The position numbers and the translations under genes were made by a program. From assembly GCA_013180625.2 (NCBI GenBank), contig SNVD02011020.1:458287-522286 (forward strand): a DNA stretch of 64,000 nucleotides, given 5' to 3'. The notes under the pieces are model-generated. The model searched no databases. It saw nothing but the letters and a program-made list of their open reading frames with translations, and was not told where the DNA came from. Shown piece after piece: positions 47,620 through 58,365 of this stretch. The stretch comes from Boswellia sacra. Lineage: Eukaryota > Streptophyta > Magnoliopsida > Sapindales > Burseraceae. Position 1 is the first letter of the stretch. Each line of letters opens with the position of its first letter.

Positions 47620-48496
47620 ATAGGACATTTGGACAATATTATTATTATATACATATATAGCAGCTAATGATTAAGTAAAAGAGTTAATTTATGAACTCTA
47701 AAGACCTTTAACTTGAGATATTAAATTGATGATTATCAAGTTATCACGCATGCATGCATGCTAATTAAGTGGATATATTTCTTAATTTTTAATTCAAGTA
47801 ACATTACAGCACGGCGTTTACAAGTCAAAATTATTAAATAATAGAACATATATGCAATGCAAGCAGAGATCCAGTATTGATTGATTATTCAATAATGGGC
47901 CGGAGAATGTACAGATCCAGATCCCACTTCAAATGGCCTTTCCTGGGCTTGTGGGATTCCCTAAAAAGAATGATTTGCAAATCAAGTAAACGTCGCAATT
48001 ATTATTAATATATGATTGGTATTGAATTCGTAGGTTATCGATCACGGATAATATTTTCTTTCACATTATTTATAAAACAATAAAAGAACTATCCAAACTT
48101 AGTCATGACGTGATGCATATATATCTTCATCTCGTAGGGTTTTCGCATACCACTTGACGTTCTTCAAACGTTCCAGCCTTTTTTTTTTTTTTTTAAGATT
48201 AAGCGATCTCAAAAGATTACGTGAAGAGAGTGTGCCAATAAAAGAAATACTAGAAACAAAAATGCATAATATAACATTATAGACCTCACAAAAGGGATAA
48301 CATGACATGACTTCATGATCTGAGTACACTTAATAAGAAAAACCCATTGAAGATTACGATGACATAACCGGATAAAATGAAAATAACACTTGCTACCACA
48401 GTAACATTCAACAACAACTGAGAAGTCAAAACTCAGGCAAGCGAACTTGCTTATAACTCAGCCTGTGTCTTGGGTACATCTGCTGTACCCAACTCA

Positions 48497-48862
48497 TCAG
48501 ACATAAACACTCACAACTTTACCGAGTAATTTAAAATGTTTCCTCACAACAATTACGTAGTGCACTGCATTATGATCAGCTTCCAGGACAGAAAAGATCA
48601 TGATTTCATCACCTTCCTTAATATGTTTAGCCTTAACAAATAGAAGCCAACCTGCACGTGTTATACAAGTTTTTGCATAGCCGACCCTTCTTTTTGACAA
48701 ACAGAATTGCCATACCTTATTTCCGGAGTCTCTTATGCGTAACATCAGGGTTCGTTCACCAGCAGGGAAACGAAAATGCTGCAGAGCATTGCGGCCAAGA
48801 CCTTCCAGCCTTTCTGGAACATCAGTTTTCCTTAGAACCTTATGGACGATCAGCTTCAGCAT
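48497..48862 (-). CDS. Single-domain B3 DNA-binding protein (copy 5)
   Basis: Intronless, 121 residues. The N-terminus MLKLIVHKVLRKTDV is two residues longer than in copies 2 and 4. Then come LEGLGRNALQHFRFPAGERTL (19-39), VWQFCLSKRRVGY (50-62), AGWLLFVKAKHI (70-81), EGDEIMIF (83-90), a VHYVIVVRK strand and LLGK. It keeps all the B3 core positions seen in its sisters. Leader gttaattagctagct precedes the ATG, and a TATA box lies about 100 bases upstream. It is the segmental-duplication partner of the copy at 10521, as flanks on both sides match. Confidence 0.9.
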   Translation of the reverse strand: MLKLIVHKVLRKTDVPERLEGLGRNALQHFRFPAGERTLMLRIRDSGNKVWQFCLSKRRVGYAKTCITRAGWLLFVKAKHIKEGDEIMIFSVLEADHNAVHYVIVVRKHFKLLGKVVSVYV

Positions 48863-48958
48863 AGCTAGCTAATTAACAACACTATATCAGAAACTCTCTT
48901 GTTTGAGTTCGTATGCTAGATCTTAAAAGCTCTGTTCTGCTCTTTAAAGGCGAAATAA

Positions 48959-48967
48959 TATTTATAG
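48959..48967 (-). promoter_or_regulatory. TATA box of B3 copy 5
   Basis: Minus-strand ctataaata, about 100 bases before the ATG, the same motif as in copies 2 and 4. Confidence 0.65.
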
Positions 48968-48990
48968 AAATAATAACCGATCTTAACCAT

Positions 48991-51708
48991 CGCTTTCGAT
49001 GGAAGAAAATGTAACCTAAGCATCATCCCAGAAAATGACATGCGTAGATAAGTTCAATCTTCGCTAATCGCTAGCAGCGAATTATAAACTATGTAGACCC
49101 CACCCACTAACAGAGAGAAGACTTGTGAACCCTAAAGCTGCCTTGCAGACATGAAACATGTATTGATGAAAATAAAACTAACTAATCACTAAATTTCACA
49201 ACAACAAATCTTTTTACACCACCTTGCTAGATTGGAACAACACGGCAGAAACTAAAACTAATCTTTAACTTGTACTTTCTATAAATTAATTCTTCTCTCT
49301 CTATAAATTGAATGATATAAATTGATTGTTTAAGTTAATTAATTGTATGTGCTAGTTGAATTATTGAAGTGTTTTTTTAAATAGTTACACATAAAAATTA
49401 AAGAGAAGATAATGACGTTTTTATTTTTAACTATAATTTACATTAACTTTGAAACTTTAATTTAAATTTTTGAGAGAATATTTTAGCCTTTATGTAATCA
49501 ACATTTTTAGAGATCCTGTTTCCGGTTAAGTTTTTAGATATTTACGTAAGTTCTTTTAACTTTTGAACCTTTATGTTAGTTTTATGAAACTTTTAGGATG
49601 TTTAAGTAATTCCGACCCAGGTGGTCACAGACTCCGAGGAAATATATATTTTGATGCCATCAGTTAGGATGGGTTTTGAGTTGCCTTTTTTGTTAATACT
49701 TTACATGGACATGCCTTGCAAGAGTAGCCTGTTACTTCTTTAAACTGAGCAAAATATAGGGGACAACACCCTTTCATATTAACCCCTACGTACATCTCCA
49801 CCAAAATCATCCATCCAATTTTCATTTTACTACTAACCTAAAATATCATCAATGTTAATCCTACTATGACACTGTGGTCATATGTAAATTTCGTGATGCT
49901 CTTATGTGAGTTATGGCAATGGGTGCTTTACATACAGCGTGGTCTACTCGTACCTTGCTGGCCAGATAAAGCAAAAGCAAGTACAACTTGAGTTTCAAAG
50001 AAGCGAGTTAACTTGGTGCAGTACCCTACCACTCAAGCGTCACATCAGATGATATATTTTGTTCAATTTAAATGTGAATCTATTTGAATTAATTTATATA
50101 TGTTTTATTGTTTTTAAAAGTACTATAAATATAAGCATAAATGAGATAAGTAAAATCTAATTGATTCTCAAAATTTACTAAGAAAGCAATAAGCAAACAT
50201 TAAAAATAAACACGCCGGCCCCCTCTTAACGGTGCTATGGCGTCCACCACTCAAACATTGCCTTGCTAAGTACCATGGTCGTGCTTGTGCTCACATCACT
50301 AATTATGTATTTGTCCTTAATTTACATACGCAGAGTACGTTTGTTTAACGGTGAATATATATACATTTGAAGCTCCCAGCCTGTGTGCACTACCAAAATG
50401 GCAAGGAATCATCCAAATCTGATCCACAAATACTTACTTGACAAAGTAAAGTTAATAAATTAAAGCATCCATTTAATGAACCTTGTTTCATAAATTAATC
50501 ACAGGATCAATGACTCCCTAATGGATTATACGAAATTACATCTAATTACAATGTTGTTCCTAATGTGCCCTTTTAATATATAGCCATCTATGGATCTAAC
50601 AAGAGACTGAAGAGAGCATGTTTTCTTCAGAGATAGTACTCGCAATACATATATTTTAAATATATACAACTGCAGTATGTCAGACCTTTTATAAATATAT
50701 TGCTTTGTTCAGAGTATTTTCTTAAATTTATTTGCCTTTCTTAGTCTATGTGGCTCATATTTTAAACTATGCGGCTCATATTTCTCAGTCTTGACTTTCT
50801 AGAACCACATAGTTACACATCTCTTGATCTTTAGCTGAGAAACCACTTTACTTTTCTCTCATTCAATTTGCTATCACTGTTATCTTACTCTCTGCTTTCG
50901 CTTTAATGCATCCATCTCTCTTTCTCGCCATGTGCTGCTTCAATTAAAATCTATGTTAATTATGTAATCTTATTTTAATAAGATATATCATTTTTTTGTG
51001 GTTGTAATAAATTTAACTTTTGGGATATATAGAGAACTTAAAATTAGCATGTAATCTTATTTTAATAAGATATATAAGAAAAAGAACATACAAAGAACAT
51101 GGCAATTAATGTACATTATGCAAGTGAGATAACATGAAGTTTCCCACTCATTAATCTTTGAAGTTTATTAAACGGAGAGCGAAAGGGATGGCGACAATAG
51201 TACTTTTCCCTTAAAACAAAGAGTAACCCCAATGCAGTGATATAATGAATCTGCATCTGCCTGAGGATTGACAGTCGCAGTGTTTCAATCCGTTATTCAC
51301 AAATTCAATCTCCATTCAATTCAGCGAATATGGTGGAGATGGGCCAGGATTACAGTCCAAATCCGGATGATTGCATGGATTTGGACTGTAAAATCCCATT
51401 GCAGGTGGCCATTCCTATAAAAAAAGGAAAACAATCAAAACAATTAGGTAAATCCATTAGTTAATCAACAAATCTCTTTTATACTAAGGAAGAAGAGAAA
51501 ATCAATTGAAAGAGTAGCAACCAACAAGCTTCCCTGCATCTTGGTCTTAACTCCAATAAAATCTTATTGTTGTACGTGCTAGTGAAGGTAACGTCTTAAA
51601 GCTGGATGGATGTTCACACCCTAATGTTGTAAGAGATCACCCTACTAATTAGTTACTAGTTGCCACTAAATTTACATAAAATATCTCAAATTTAAATTTA
51701 TCTAATAG

Positions 51709-51758
<50 letters not shown>

Positions 51759-52094
51759 TATAATATAATATAATATAATATAAAAGAACTCAGACCAAGA
51801 CCCCAAAAAAAAAAAACCCGAAATGCTTTTTATCTATTAAAAGTTTTCATTGAAATGCTTTTTATTTTCAATGTTTACTTATAATGTATCATTGTGGACC
51901 ATCAATACTTTCAATGTTTTGATGGACTAGATTGTGTGTTCGTATTGAACATGTAAGTTATTGAAATGAAAAGGGTGGTCCAATATTTACATGTGATGTT
52001 GATCAGTCCATCAAATCATCTCACCCGAGTTAAAGCCCAAATTAATGCCCATCATTCCAAGAAAAAATAAAAATAGAGGGTTTGATGCTATATA
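48991..52094. other. Gene-free region with a hairpin and microsatellites
   Basis: No gene recognised. A 15-bp perfect hairpin lies at 51350-51391, and (AT)n at about 51711-51752, followed by ATAAT units to 51785. A 20-base phrase (atgtaatcttattttaataa plus gatata) is repeated near 50955 and 51050. Confidence 0.5.
51350..51391. repeat. Perfect 15-bp inverted repeat (hairpin)
   Basis: The arms ttacagtccaaatcc and ggatttggactgtaa are exact reverse complements with a 12-base loop. It lies in a locally GC-richer patch. Could be a MITE remnant or a small structured RNA; there is no evidence of expression. Confidence 0.8.
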
Positions 52095-52500
52095 TAAACA
52101 AGTGATGTGATCACAAGCATAAGACTGCATAGTATCTAGGCAATTGAATATTGATGGCCCTAACCACTAGAGGGTTGTATTCTTAAATTCATTTTCTTTG
52201 TAAATTTGAGTAATTAGACTTTAGTTGTCTCATAGATATTTATAATTCAAAAAGAATAACAAAGAAGATTCATTGAATAGTAATATTAAAATTTAAAAAA
52301 AAAAATTCAACTCACTACATATCAAATATATATATTTATATAGACGCACAGAAAAATGAAAACGGAAGAAAGAAGAAACAGAGCAAAATATAAAGGGCAT
52401 AAATAAATAAATAAATAAATAAAACTAGTCCACGCGAAAAATGTTCCCACACTGCAATTAAAAAACGGCGCACACGTGTTAGAATGTGGACGTACAACTA
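52095..52500 (+). repeat. Segmental duplication block E (copy 2)
   Basis: Counterpart of 34690-35225. It includes an (AAAT)n tract at about 52401-52424 specific to this copy. Confidence 0.75.
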
Positions 52501-52739
52501 ATCATCAGTAATGTGATGTCAGGAACAAAGATTGGGCGGCTGCGATATTGATGTTTGGAATATCCCGCAGCTAGTTGAACTCTTTGTCGGTTATGGTTAA
52601 ATAAAGAGAAAGCGTACGCTGAAAATCTTTAACTATTGGCTGACTGCACCCGTCATGCAGCGACGTATTGTAAGCTTTCTCCTAAATCAATGGTCAACAA
52701 AATCTTTAACCATCTTTGTGCAAGTGACCAATAAAAGGG

Positions 52740-53200
52740 ATAGGGGAGACCTGCACCCAATAAAAGCCTAATATGGACCGAATCAGCTAAATTATATTAG
52801 ATGGCTGAGGTTAATTATTACTTTTTACTTTCACTTTTACCAGTATTTCAAAGAATTATATAATTGTACGTCAAGTGACGTTGAATTTAGCGGACAGGTA
52901 CGGTCTCGTGTTCCCATCCCATTTATTATCGTTATCATATTTGTTCCTGAAGCCCATATATTAAATCTACGTGTGATTCACCTATAATTTAGGTTCTTGT
53001 TAAAAATATTTTGATTTGAAATATTTCTATATATGTTTACATATATACCTTTAATTTTAATTTCTTTTTAAAAATGTATGTATAACTTTCTGAGATATAA
53101 AAGTGGACAATTTTGCAGATAAAATAAAGTATAATGATACTTTTTCTTATTCTACCTCTTTCTTGTTCTTATAAATTTTAAACTCAATACAACATTTAAA
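52740..53200 (+). repeat. Segmental duplication block F (copy 2), unoccupied MITE site
   Basis: Counterpart of 41100-41900 without the 308-bp MITE. Order E then F is the same in both places. Confidence 0.75.
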
Positions 53201-53743
53201 AGTATGATTCATTAACTTGGTTTACTTGTTTTTAAAAAGTGTTAAAAGCATAATGGGCAAATCACGTAGGCCACCCTTACCTTTTGCTTTAATTATGCGT
53301 GTGTTTATTATTTGTCATTTTTTATTATCGTCCATCATTCACTTTTTGTTTTGTCATCATGTAGCACCCTTCTGTTAAAATTTTCGTTAAACTGGTGTAA
53401 TTTTTCATTCATATGAAATTCAATTACAAAATTACCTCTAACAGCTATTTTTAAAAACATGTGCAGAATTGAAAGCATGAAAAGTATGTGGAATGACATT
53501 TATACCCCTAGTTCACGGAATCTAAACCAACAAATTAACACCAATTTAATAATGTAAGTATTGGAAACATAATCTTAAAATTAGAAGAGTGTAAACCCAG
53601 AAAATTATCACTAGAAAATAAACAAACAATTAGTAATATAATTTGACATATGTTAAATTTCCATATTGATTGCTAGTTAAGGATGAAGAAAGGAAAAAAT
53701 TTTCCATATCTGCCTCACTACTATTCCACAAACTTGTACATAC

Positions 53744-53836
53744 CAATTGGTTGGTTGCCCATCGTTCATAGTAATGAGTATGTCTCTCCAACGAGTTTTT
53801 AATTACCATCTCTCTTCGCTTCTCAGACTCATCATA
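53744..53836 (-). pseudogene. Captured Ariadne-type E3 ligase exon (copy 2)
   Basis: A 93-base exon on the minus strand reads [28 protein letters not shown]. This is the segment after the RBR module of ARI7/ARI8-like ubiquitin ligases. It keeps both splice signals, acceptor ttgcttacag just upstream and donor gtatgt just downstream, so it was taken from genomic DNA with intron edges. It has an in-frame change (MVIKN instead of MAKN). Only one exon is visible, so no ligase can be made. Confidence 0.8.
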
Positions 53837-53886
53837 CTGTAAGCAACAACATTGACCAAATTTATTGCATGAGTTGTCAATTGCCA

Positions 53887-53891
53887 TCAAT
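53887..53891. other. Empty target site of the 9.8-kb retrotransposon
   Basis: TCAAT occurs once here, whereas the other copy has it on both sides of the insertion. Confidence 0.95.
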
Positions 53892-54091
53892 CGTCTCAAA
53901 GTTCCATTATGTTGATGTTGCATTAATATATTTTATTGATCAACGCATCCTAGAGATATGAGAGGGGAAGATTTATCTAATTCAGATGGCAATTTTACCC
54001 TGGGGTCCATGTTTAGTAGTTGATTATAGGGAAAATTAAGTAATAGAATTCATAAGCATAATTACCAGTACCAGTTCAGAAAAACCATGAC

Positions 54092-54665
54092 TAGGGATGG
54101 CAATTTGACCCGGTCGGGGTCGGGGATCCGGAAAATCCGGACGTCTGGAGCCGGGCAATAACTCGAAAAATCGGGGAATTTGGCCGGGGCCGGGGAGAAT
54201 TTTTCTGCCCAACCGGGGCCGGGGTGGGGGGACCGGGGTCGGAGATCCGGAATTAAACCCGGGGGATGCAATTGAAATTTTAAAATTATGTTATGTAAAA
54301 ATACTTTTTTAAGTCCTGTCAGTTTTTAATTCCCACATTTCACCATTCATTTAAATTTTAGCCCAAGCCCAACCCAAATCTGCGTCAAGCCCAGCCCATC
54401 TCCGATGAAGGTATGTAAAAAATATTTTGCTGCCTCTAGGATTCGAACTCGCCTCTTTCAATGTATGGACATGACGCGTTACCTCTGGGCTGCAGCCCAT
54501 TTCGCATTAAATTTCGCTGCCCCATATGTATATATTTGCCACCCATGTCCAAGGAAATTATGTAAAAAATTTTTTGCAGCCCCTGGGGTTCGAACTCATC
54601 ACCCTCTATATCTGGTAACCGCGGGCATCCACTAGGCCGCAAACTATTTTACATAGAACTTCACT

Positions 54666-54696
<31 letters not shown>

Positions 54697-54839
54697 GATA
54701 AAAAAGAGCATCAGAATTAAAAAAAAATCAACCCGGGTTTTAATCCCGGGTGATTGGAGAACCCAGCCCCGGGAAAAAAATTCCGGGGAATTTTCCGGGG
54801 CCAGGGTGTGCAAGCCGGCCCCGGATTTTGCCATCCCTA
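54092..54839. mobile_element. hAT-like MITE, 748 bp, nested in the Pack-MULE
   Basis: Terminal inverted repeats tagggatggcaa and ttgccatcccta, flanked by an 8-bp duplication with one mismatch (ACCATGAC at 54084-54091, ACCACGAC at 54840-54847). The empty site accataac is at 28472-28479. Both ends are packed with CCGG/CCCCGG-type words, like the 2.07-kb element at 29392. The middle holds a tandem pair of tRNA-like modules and an AT microsatellite. There is no transposase. Confidence 0.85.
54411..54700 (-). repeat. Tandem pair of tRNA-like (Pol III promoter-like) modules
   Basis: Two units about 147 bases apart, both reading on the minus strand. The unit at 54575-54642 shows an A-box-like cggcctagtgg and, about 32 bases later, a B-box-like agttcgaaccc. 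The unit at 54428-54499 shows cagcccagagg and agttcgaatcc with similar spacing. Flanking tatgtaaaaaat and the following text are duplicated too. They resemble tRNA genes or the head of a tRNA-derived SINE, but neither folds into a convincing cloverleaf by eye. Confidence 0.6.
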
Positions 54840-55164
54840 ACCACGACGACACACACAACTCGCAATGGTGTAAACCCAGAAAATTGTCACCAGAAATGAA
54901 CACTACAAATCTGGAAAATAATTTAACCAATCAATTGTCTGTAGTGATCTCAGGTACAACTAAAGAAGATTAATTTACACTAATTAAATTTCCCAAACCC
55001 ATCCCAATCGCCACCTGTGAACTCATCTCAATCGCCATGGATTTTAAACCCACCCCAATTCCGATCCTGGTGGAAGAGGAAAGGGAGGAAGTGGATGTGG
55101 TGGCGGAGGAGGAGGCAACAACGACTGTTGTGGTGGAGGAGGGAATAAAGGAGGTGAGATGAGA

Positions 55165-55956
55165 CCAGTTACAGACCCAGAAATTTTCTTTAGAGAAGGC
55201 ACCATGTAGTCAAGAATTAAGAAAAATATTAGTAGATAAATATAATAATTAAGATATAATCATATTTAAAACAATTTTCAAATAAATTAAAAATTAGATA
55301 AATGTTTCACATATAAGACTAAAATAATGTATTATAGTTTCAAATAGAATTTTCTAACATATGTATAAGTTCTAAAGTCTTTCGATTATGATTAAATTAA
55401 TATGTTTTAAATAATATTGTTTTAACACTTTATATGAGAGCTAAACGTATTTAATATTTGAATTTTGATATTCATTAACTAGACAATTTATTTTTTTATA
55501 CTATTTCATTACATAAATTTAAGATTATATATGAATTGATAAATTGATGATAAACTAAGTTCAACTAATATATAAAAAAATTTAGATTGATGTAGTATAT
55601 CGCACAATAATCTTTCAAATCTATTATAATTATGTATATTCTAAATACCTTCCAAATAAATTGTGTGAGTACATATTATGACATTTCAATCATGTAATTA
55701 CATAAAATAGAGGCACATGAATGAACCCATTAACTATGTAACTTTAAAAGGATTTAACTTTTAAAAAAAAACACCTAAAGTTAAGGATGAACCTAAGTGC
55801 AGGAGGGTATATTTGTTAAAATTATGTATTTTTTATATAAAGGATATCTGAGGTATAATTTGTAACTATTGAAACTTGAGGGTTATGATAAAATTTTATT
55901 TTTTCAGTGGGAACCCAGGCCCCCCTAGTTACAACATAGGTTCGGCTATGATGATT
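55165..55956. mobile_element. Older hAT-like element, about 790 bp, nested in the Pack-MULE
   Basis: Flanked by AGATGAGA at 55157-55164 and 55957-55964. The left end ccagttacagacccagaaat and the right end (cccccctagttacaac, then ggttcggctatgat) resemble the degenerate cagtggcggacccag termini common in plant hAT MITEs. The left 310 bases are also present in copy 1 (28802-29115), so it predates the duplication. No transposase. Confidence 0.55.
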
Positions 55957-56296
55957 AGATGAGAGGAGAAGGGAGAAGAGGGTGATGATGACAAGAGATG
56001 GGAGAAGAAAGATTTATAGGGAGAGATTTTTTGTTTTAAAATCATATTTTATTTATTATTAAAATTTGTAATAAAATAAACCATTACACCCTTCAATATT
56101 CAACATAATTACAATAATTAAACGGCAAAGGTAATAGAAGGGTGGTCTATGATGCCAGCTCAAAAAGCGAGGAGCGAGAAGTAATAAAAAATGACAAACA
56201 GTGAATATACGTGTAATCAAAGCAAAAGTTAGGGGAGGTCTGTGCAATTTGCCCAATCATAATATGTCATAACATTGATATAGAGCTAAATCTTCC

Positions 56297-56423
56297 ATGC
56301 ATCTGCTGCACCATGCAACGTGTTGAGCTGGCCTAATGGGCAGTAACCAGCTCAGCTGCTACAATCGAGTTGGCTGCTACCCACTGGGCCGGCTCGATAC
56401 ACTGCACGACACAGCGGATGCAT
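56297..56423. repeat. 127-base imperfect palindrome, GC-rich
   Basis: Starting and ending in atgcat, the two arms of about 60 bases pair with some mismatches: gagctggcctaatgggcagt on the left with the cactgggccggctcga side on the right. It stands out from AT-rich surroundings just outside the Pack-MULE. Candidate small foldback element or precursor-like hairpin. Confidence 0.75.
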
Positions 56424-57429
56424 CGAATATCTTCTCTTGATATAGACAAAGCAAGCCCATTGGAGCGGGAATTGTAATCAAGTCACCGTCAACAGGCTCT
56501 CCCAACTCATTCCTACAATATTCAATGCATAATTTTACCTAATTAAAAAGTGTTTAAACTGTCTAGGGCTTTTGTTTCTCCAATATCTCCTTCTAAGGTA
56601 TCGATGAAAAACTTATTTATATGTAGCTCAGCTTCTATGTAATTGAAATAATCGCAGCTTTAAAGGTGGTGAGTGCTTTTAATTACAAAAAAGTCGAATT
56701 AATTTGCTTGTTCAAATTGATTTTTGGGTGGTTCGTCTGCATTGGCCCTTGAAATACGTTGTCAGGACTCAGGACCACACTAATTCGCAGAAGAAAAATA
56801 TTATAGACCATATATTGCATGCTTTTTAACTTCTACATATTCTCCAGTGGCTTCGCTTTGAGAAAAAACTATACATGTTGGCGACCGTCAAATTTGAATA
56901 GAAATTGTTGTATGCTTCCTTGATTCCTGGCAGATTACAAGACAGAGGGAATATTGATAACACGATTATACATGCATTATGGACTCCCTTCATGTTGAAA
57001 AAGCGAAGTGAAAACCCACTTGCCTTTTTACAAAACATCGTAACAGTAACAATGGTGGTATGATAGGTAGGTCCATTTCATAAATCGATGAACATTTTAA
57101 TTCGTCCTCGACAATTTCAACTAAGCAAAATTCCATTCCCATAATACCTATCTGCCGTTACACTCATTCGGCAACATGATCTGAAAAAAATATGCACTCA
57201 CAACACACACAAAAATTTACAAAATTATAAGGAAGAGTAATTTAATAGACAGCAGTATGATACGCCTTGGAAAGACAATCTATCTTGAAGGATGGACAAT
57301 TGATGGGTCATTCACCAGCTATTCCCGTAAGCTTTGGGATGCAAAACAGTTCGGGTGGCGCACACAATTCCAGCACAACAATTAACGCGGCTATTGCGTT
57401 CAATAGTAGCGGTTCCGAGCCCATTAACT
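56424..57429. other. Gene-free region
   Basis: No gene recognised. About 57260-57440 is less AT-rich and open on both strands (92 and 61 codons) but matches no family I know; it may be a gene scrap. Confidence 0.4.
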
Positions 57430-57650
57430 TAGATGGGCCATTATCAATTTTCAGGATAAAGCGACTACAACATACATGCAAGTTCAGTTGCATAGTACTT
57501 AAAAATCAGCATCACCTCTCACAACATTCTTCCCTTTTCAACTAGGCTTTTTCCATATATTTTTGTATATTGACCAAAAAAAAAAAAAGAAGAAAAAAGT
57601 CAAGTGGAAAAGAAGCTACAGTAGCACATGAAACAATTGTGAAGACTATT
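57430..57650 (+). repeat. Segmental duplication block G (copy 2)
   Basis: Counterpart of 13050-13270. Confidence 0.65.
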
Positions 57651-58365
57651 GATCTTAAAAAATCTGAAGATCATTATGTTAATATCAATACTGGATGGGT
57701 AAACATTCAATTAATAATATTCAAATAATTAATAGTTAGACTCTAAAACAAAGGTGGATAGAACAGCCTAACAAGGTAGGGTCAATAATCATCTTAATTT
57801 AAAGGTAGTGGCGGACTTAGGATTTTATATGAGGAGAGACACCTTAAATATTATAATATTTATAATTTTTTTAATAAACCTAGATAATATGAGAGGATTT
57901 ATTAAAATATAACAAAGAGTGTCTCTAGGTAAGGTAGACATAATGAACTTTGCCTCTTACAAGATCCAAATATAATATATAAGTTCGCTAAAAAATATGA
58001 AAAAAGTTAATTATTATCATTCACAAAAAATTCTTTGAATCTATGTTCTTTTAAGAAAAATGAATTGATAAATTATAAATTATGAAAGAAAAAATAGAAA
58101 GATATAATTTATATTAGAATGAATAAAAAATAAAAAATATATAATACAATTTATAAAATAAAATAATAAAGCTAAAATACAAGAGAAACTAACACATTGT
58201 AAGTTGTAAAATATATATTTTAGTTATATTATATTGATCAAAGGGGACATGTATGTGACAGTAGAGTGAAAGGAAAAAGGTTCTTGAAATTTTGATAAGC
58301 TAATAATTAGGGAAAAAAAAGAAAAAAATAAGAAATTGGGTTTAATTACAAAGGAGGAGCATACT
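57651..58365. other. AT-rich region, possible degraded hAT MITE
   Basis: At about 57806 agtggcggacttaggatttt looks like a hAT-type terminus and is followed by AT-rich sequence, but the other end and a target duplication were not found. Confidence 0.35.

Larger units (their letters stand above)
47620..48990 (+). repeat. Segmental duplication block B (copy 2), containing a B3 gene
   Basis: Counterpart of 9760-10990, same orientation. Confidence 0.85.
53255..56254. mobile_element. Pack-MULE (Mutator-like element), 3.0 kb, complete
   Basis: Ends are gggcaaat and atttgccc, in inverted repeats of roughly 165 bases (53255-53420 and 56090-56254). The flanks carry a 9-bp duplication with one mismatch, AAGCATAAT at 53246-53254 and AATCATAAT at 56255-56263, as expected for Mutator-like transposition. 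It contains an Ariadne-derived exon, an unexplained short ORF at 55037-55162, and two nested hAT-like elements. No transposase is encoded. A second, truncated copy is split around 17922-29115. Confidence 0.85.

Noticed and set aside
53630..53923. 97-residue minus-strand ORF taken as one protein
   Set aside because: Only 31 codons match Ariadne proteins; the ends are intron sequence, as shown by the splice signals.
54428..54642. True tRNA genes
   Set aside because: Only A- and B-box-like motifs are seen; no convincing acceptor stem or cloverleaf, and they lie in a tandem duplication within a MITE.
57267..57545. 92-residue ORF with a less AT-rich core
   Set aside because: No recognisable family, open on both strands, and the 3' half is duplicated non-coding block G.
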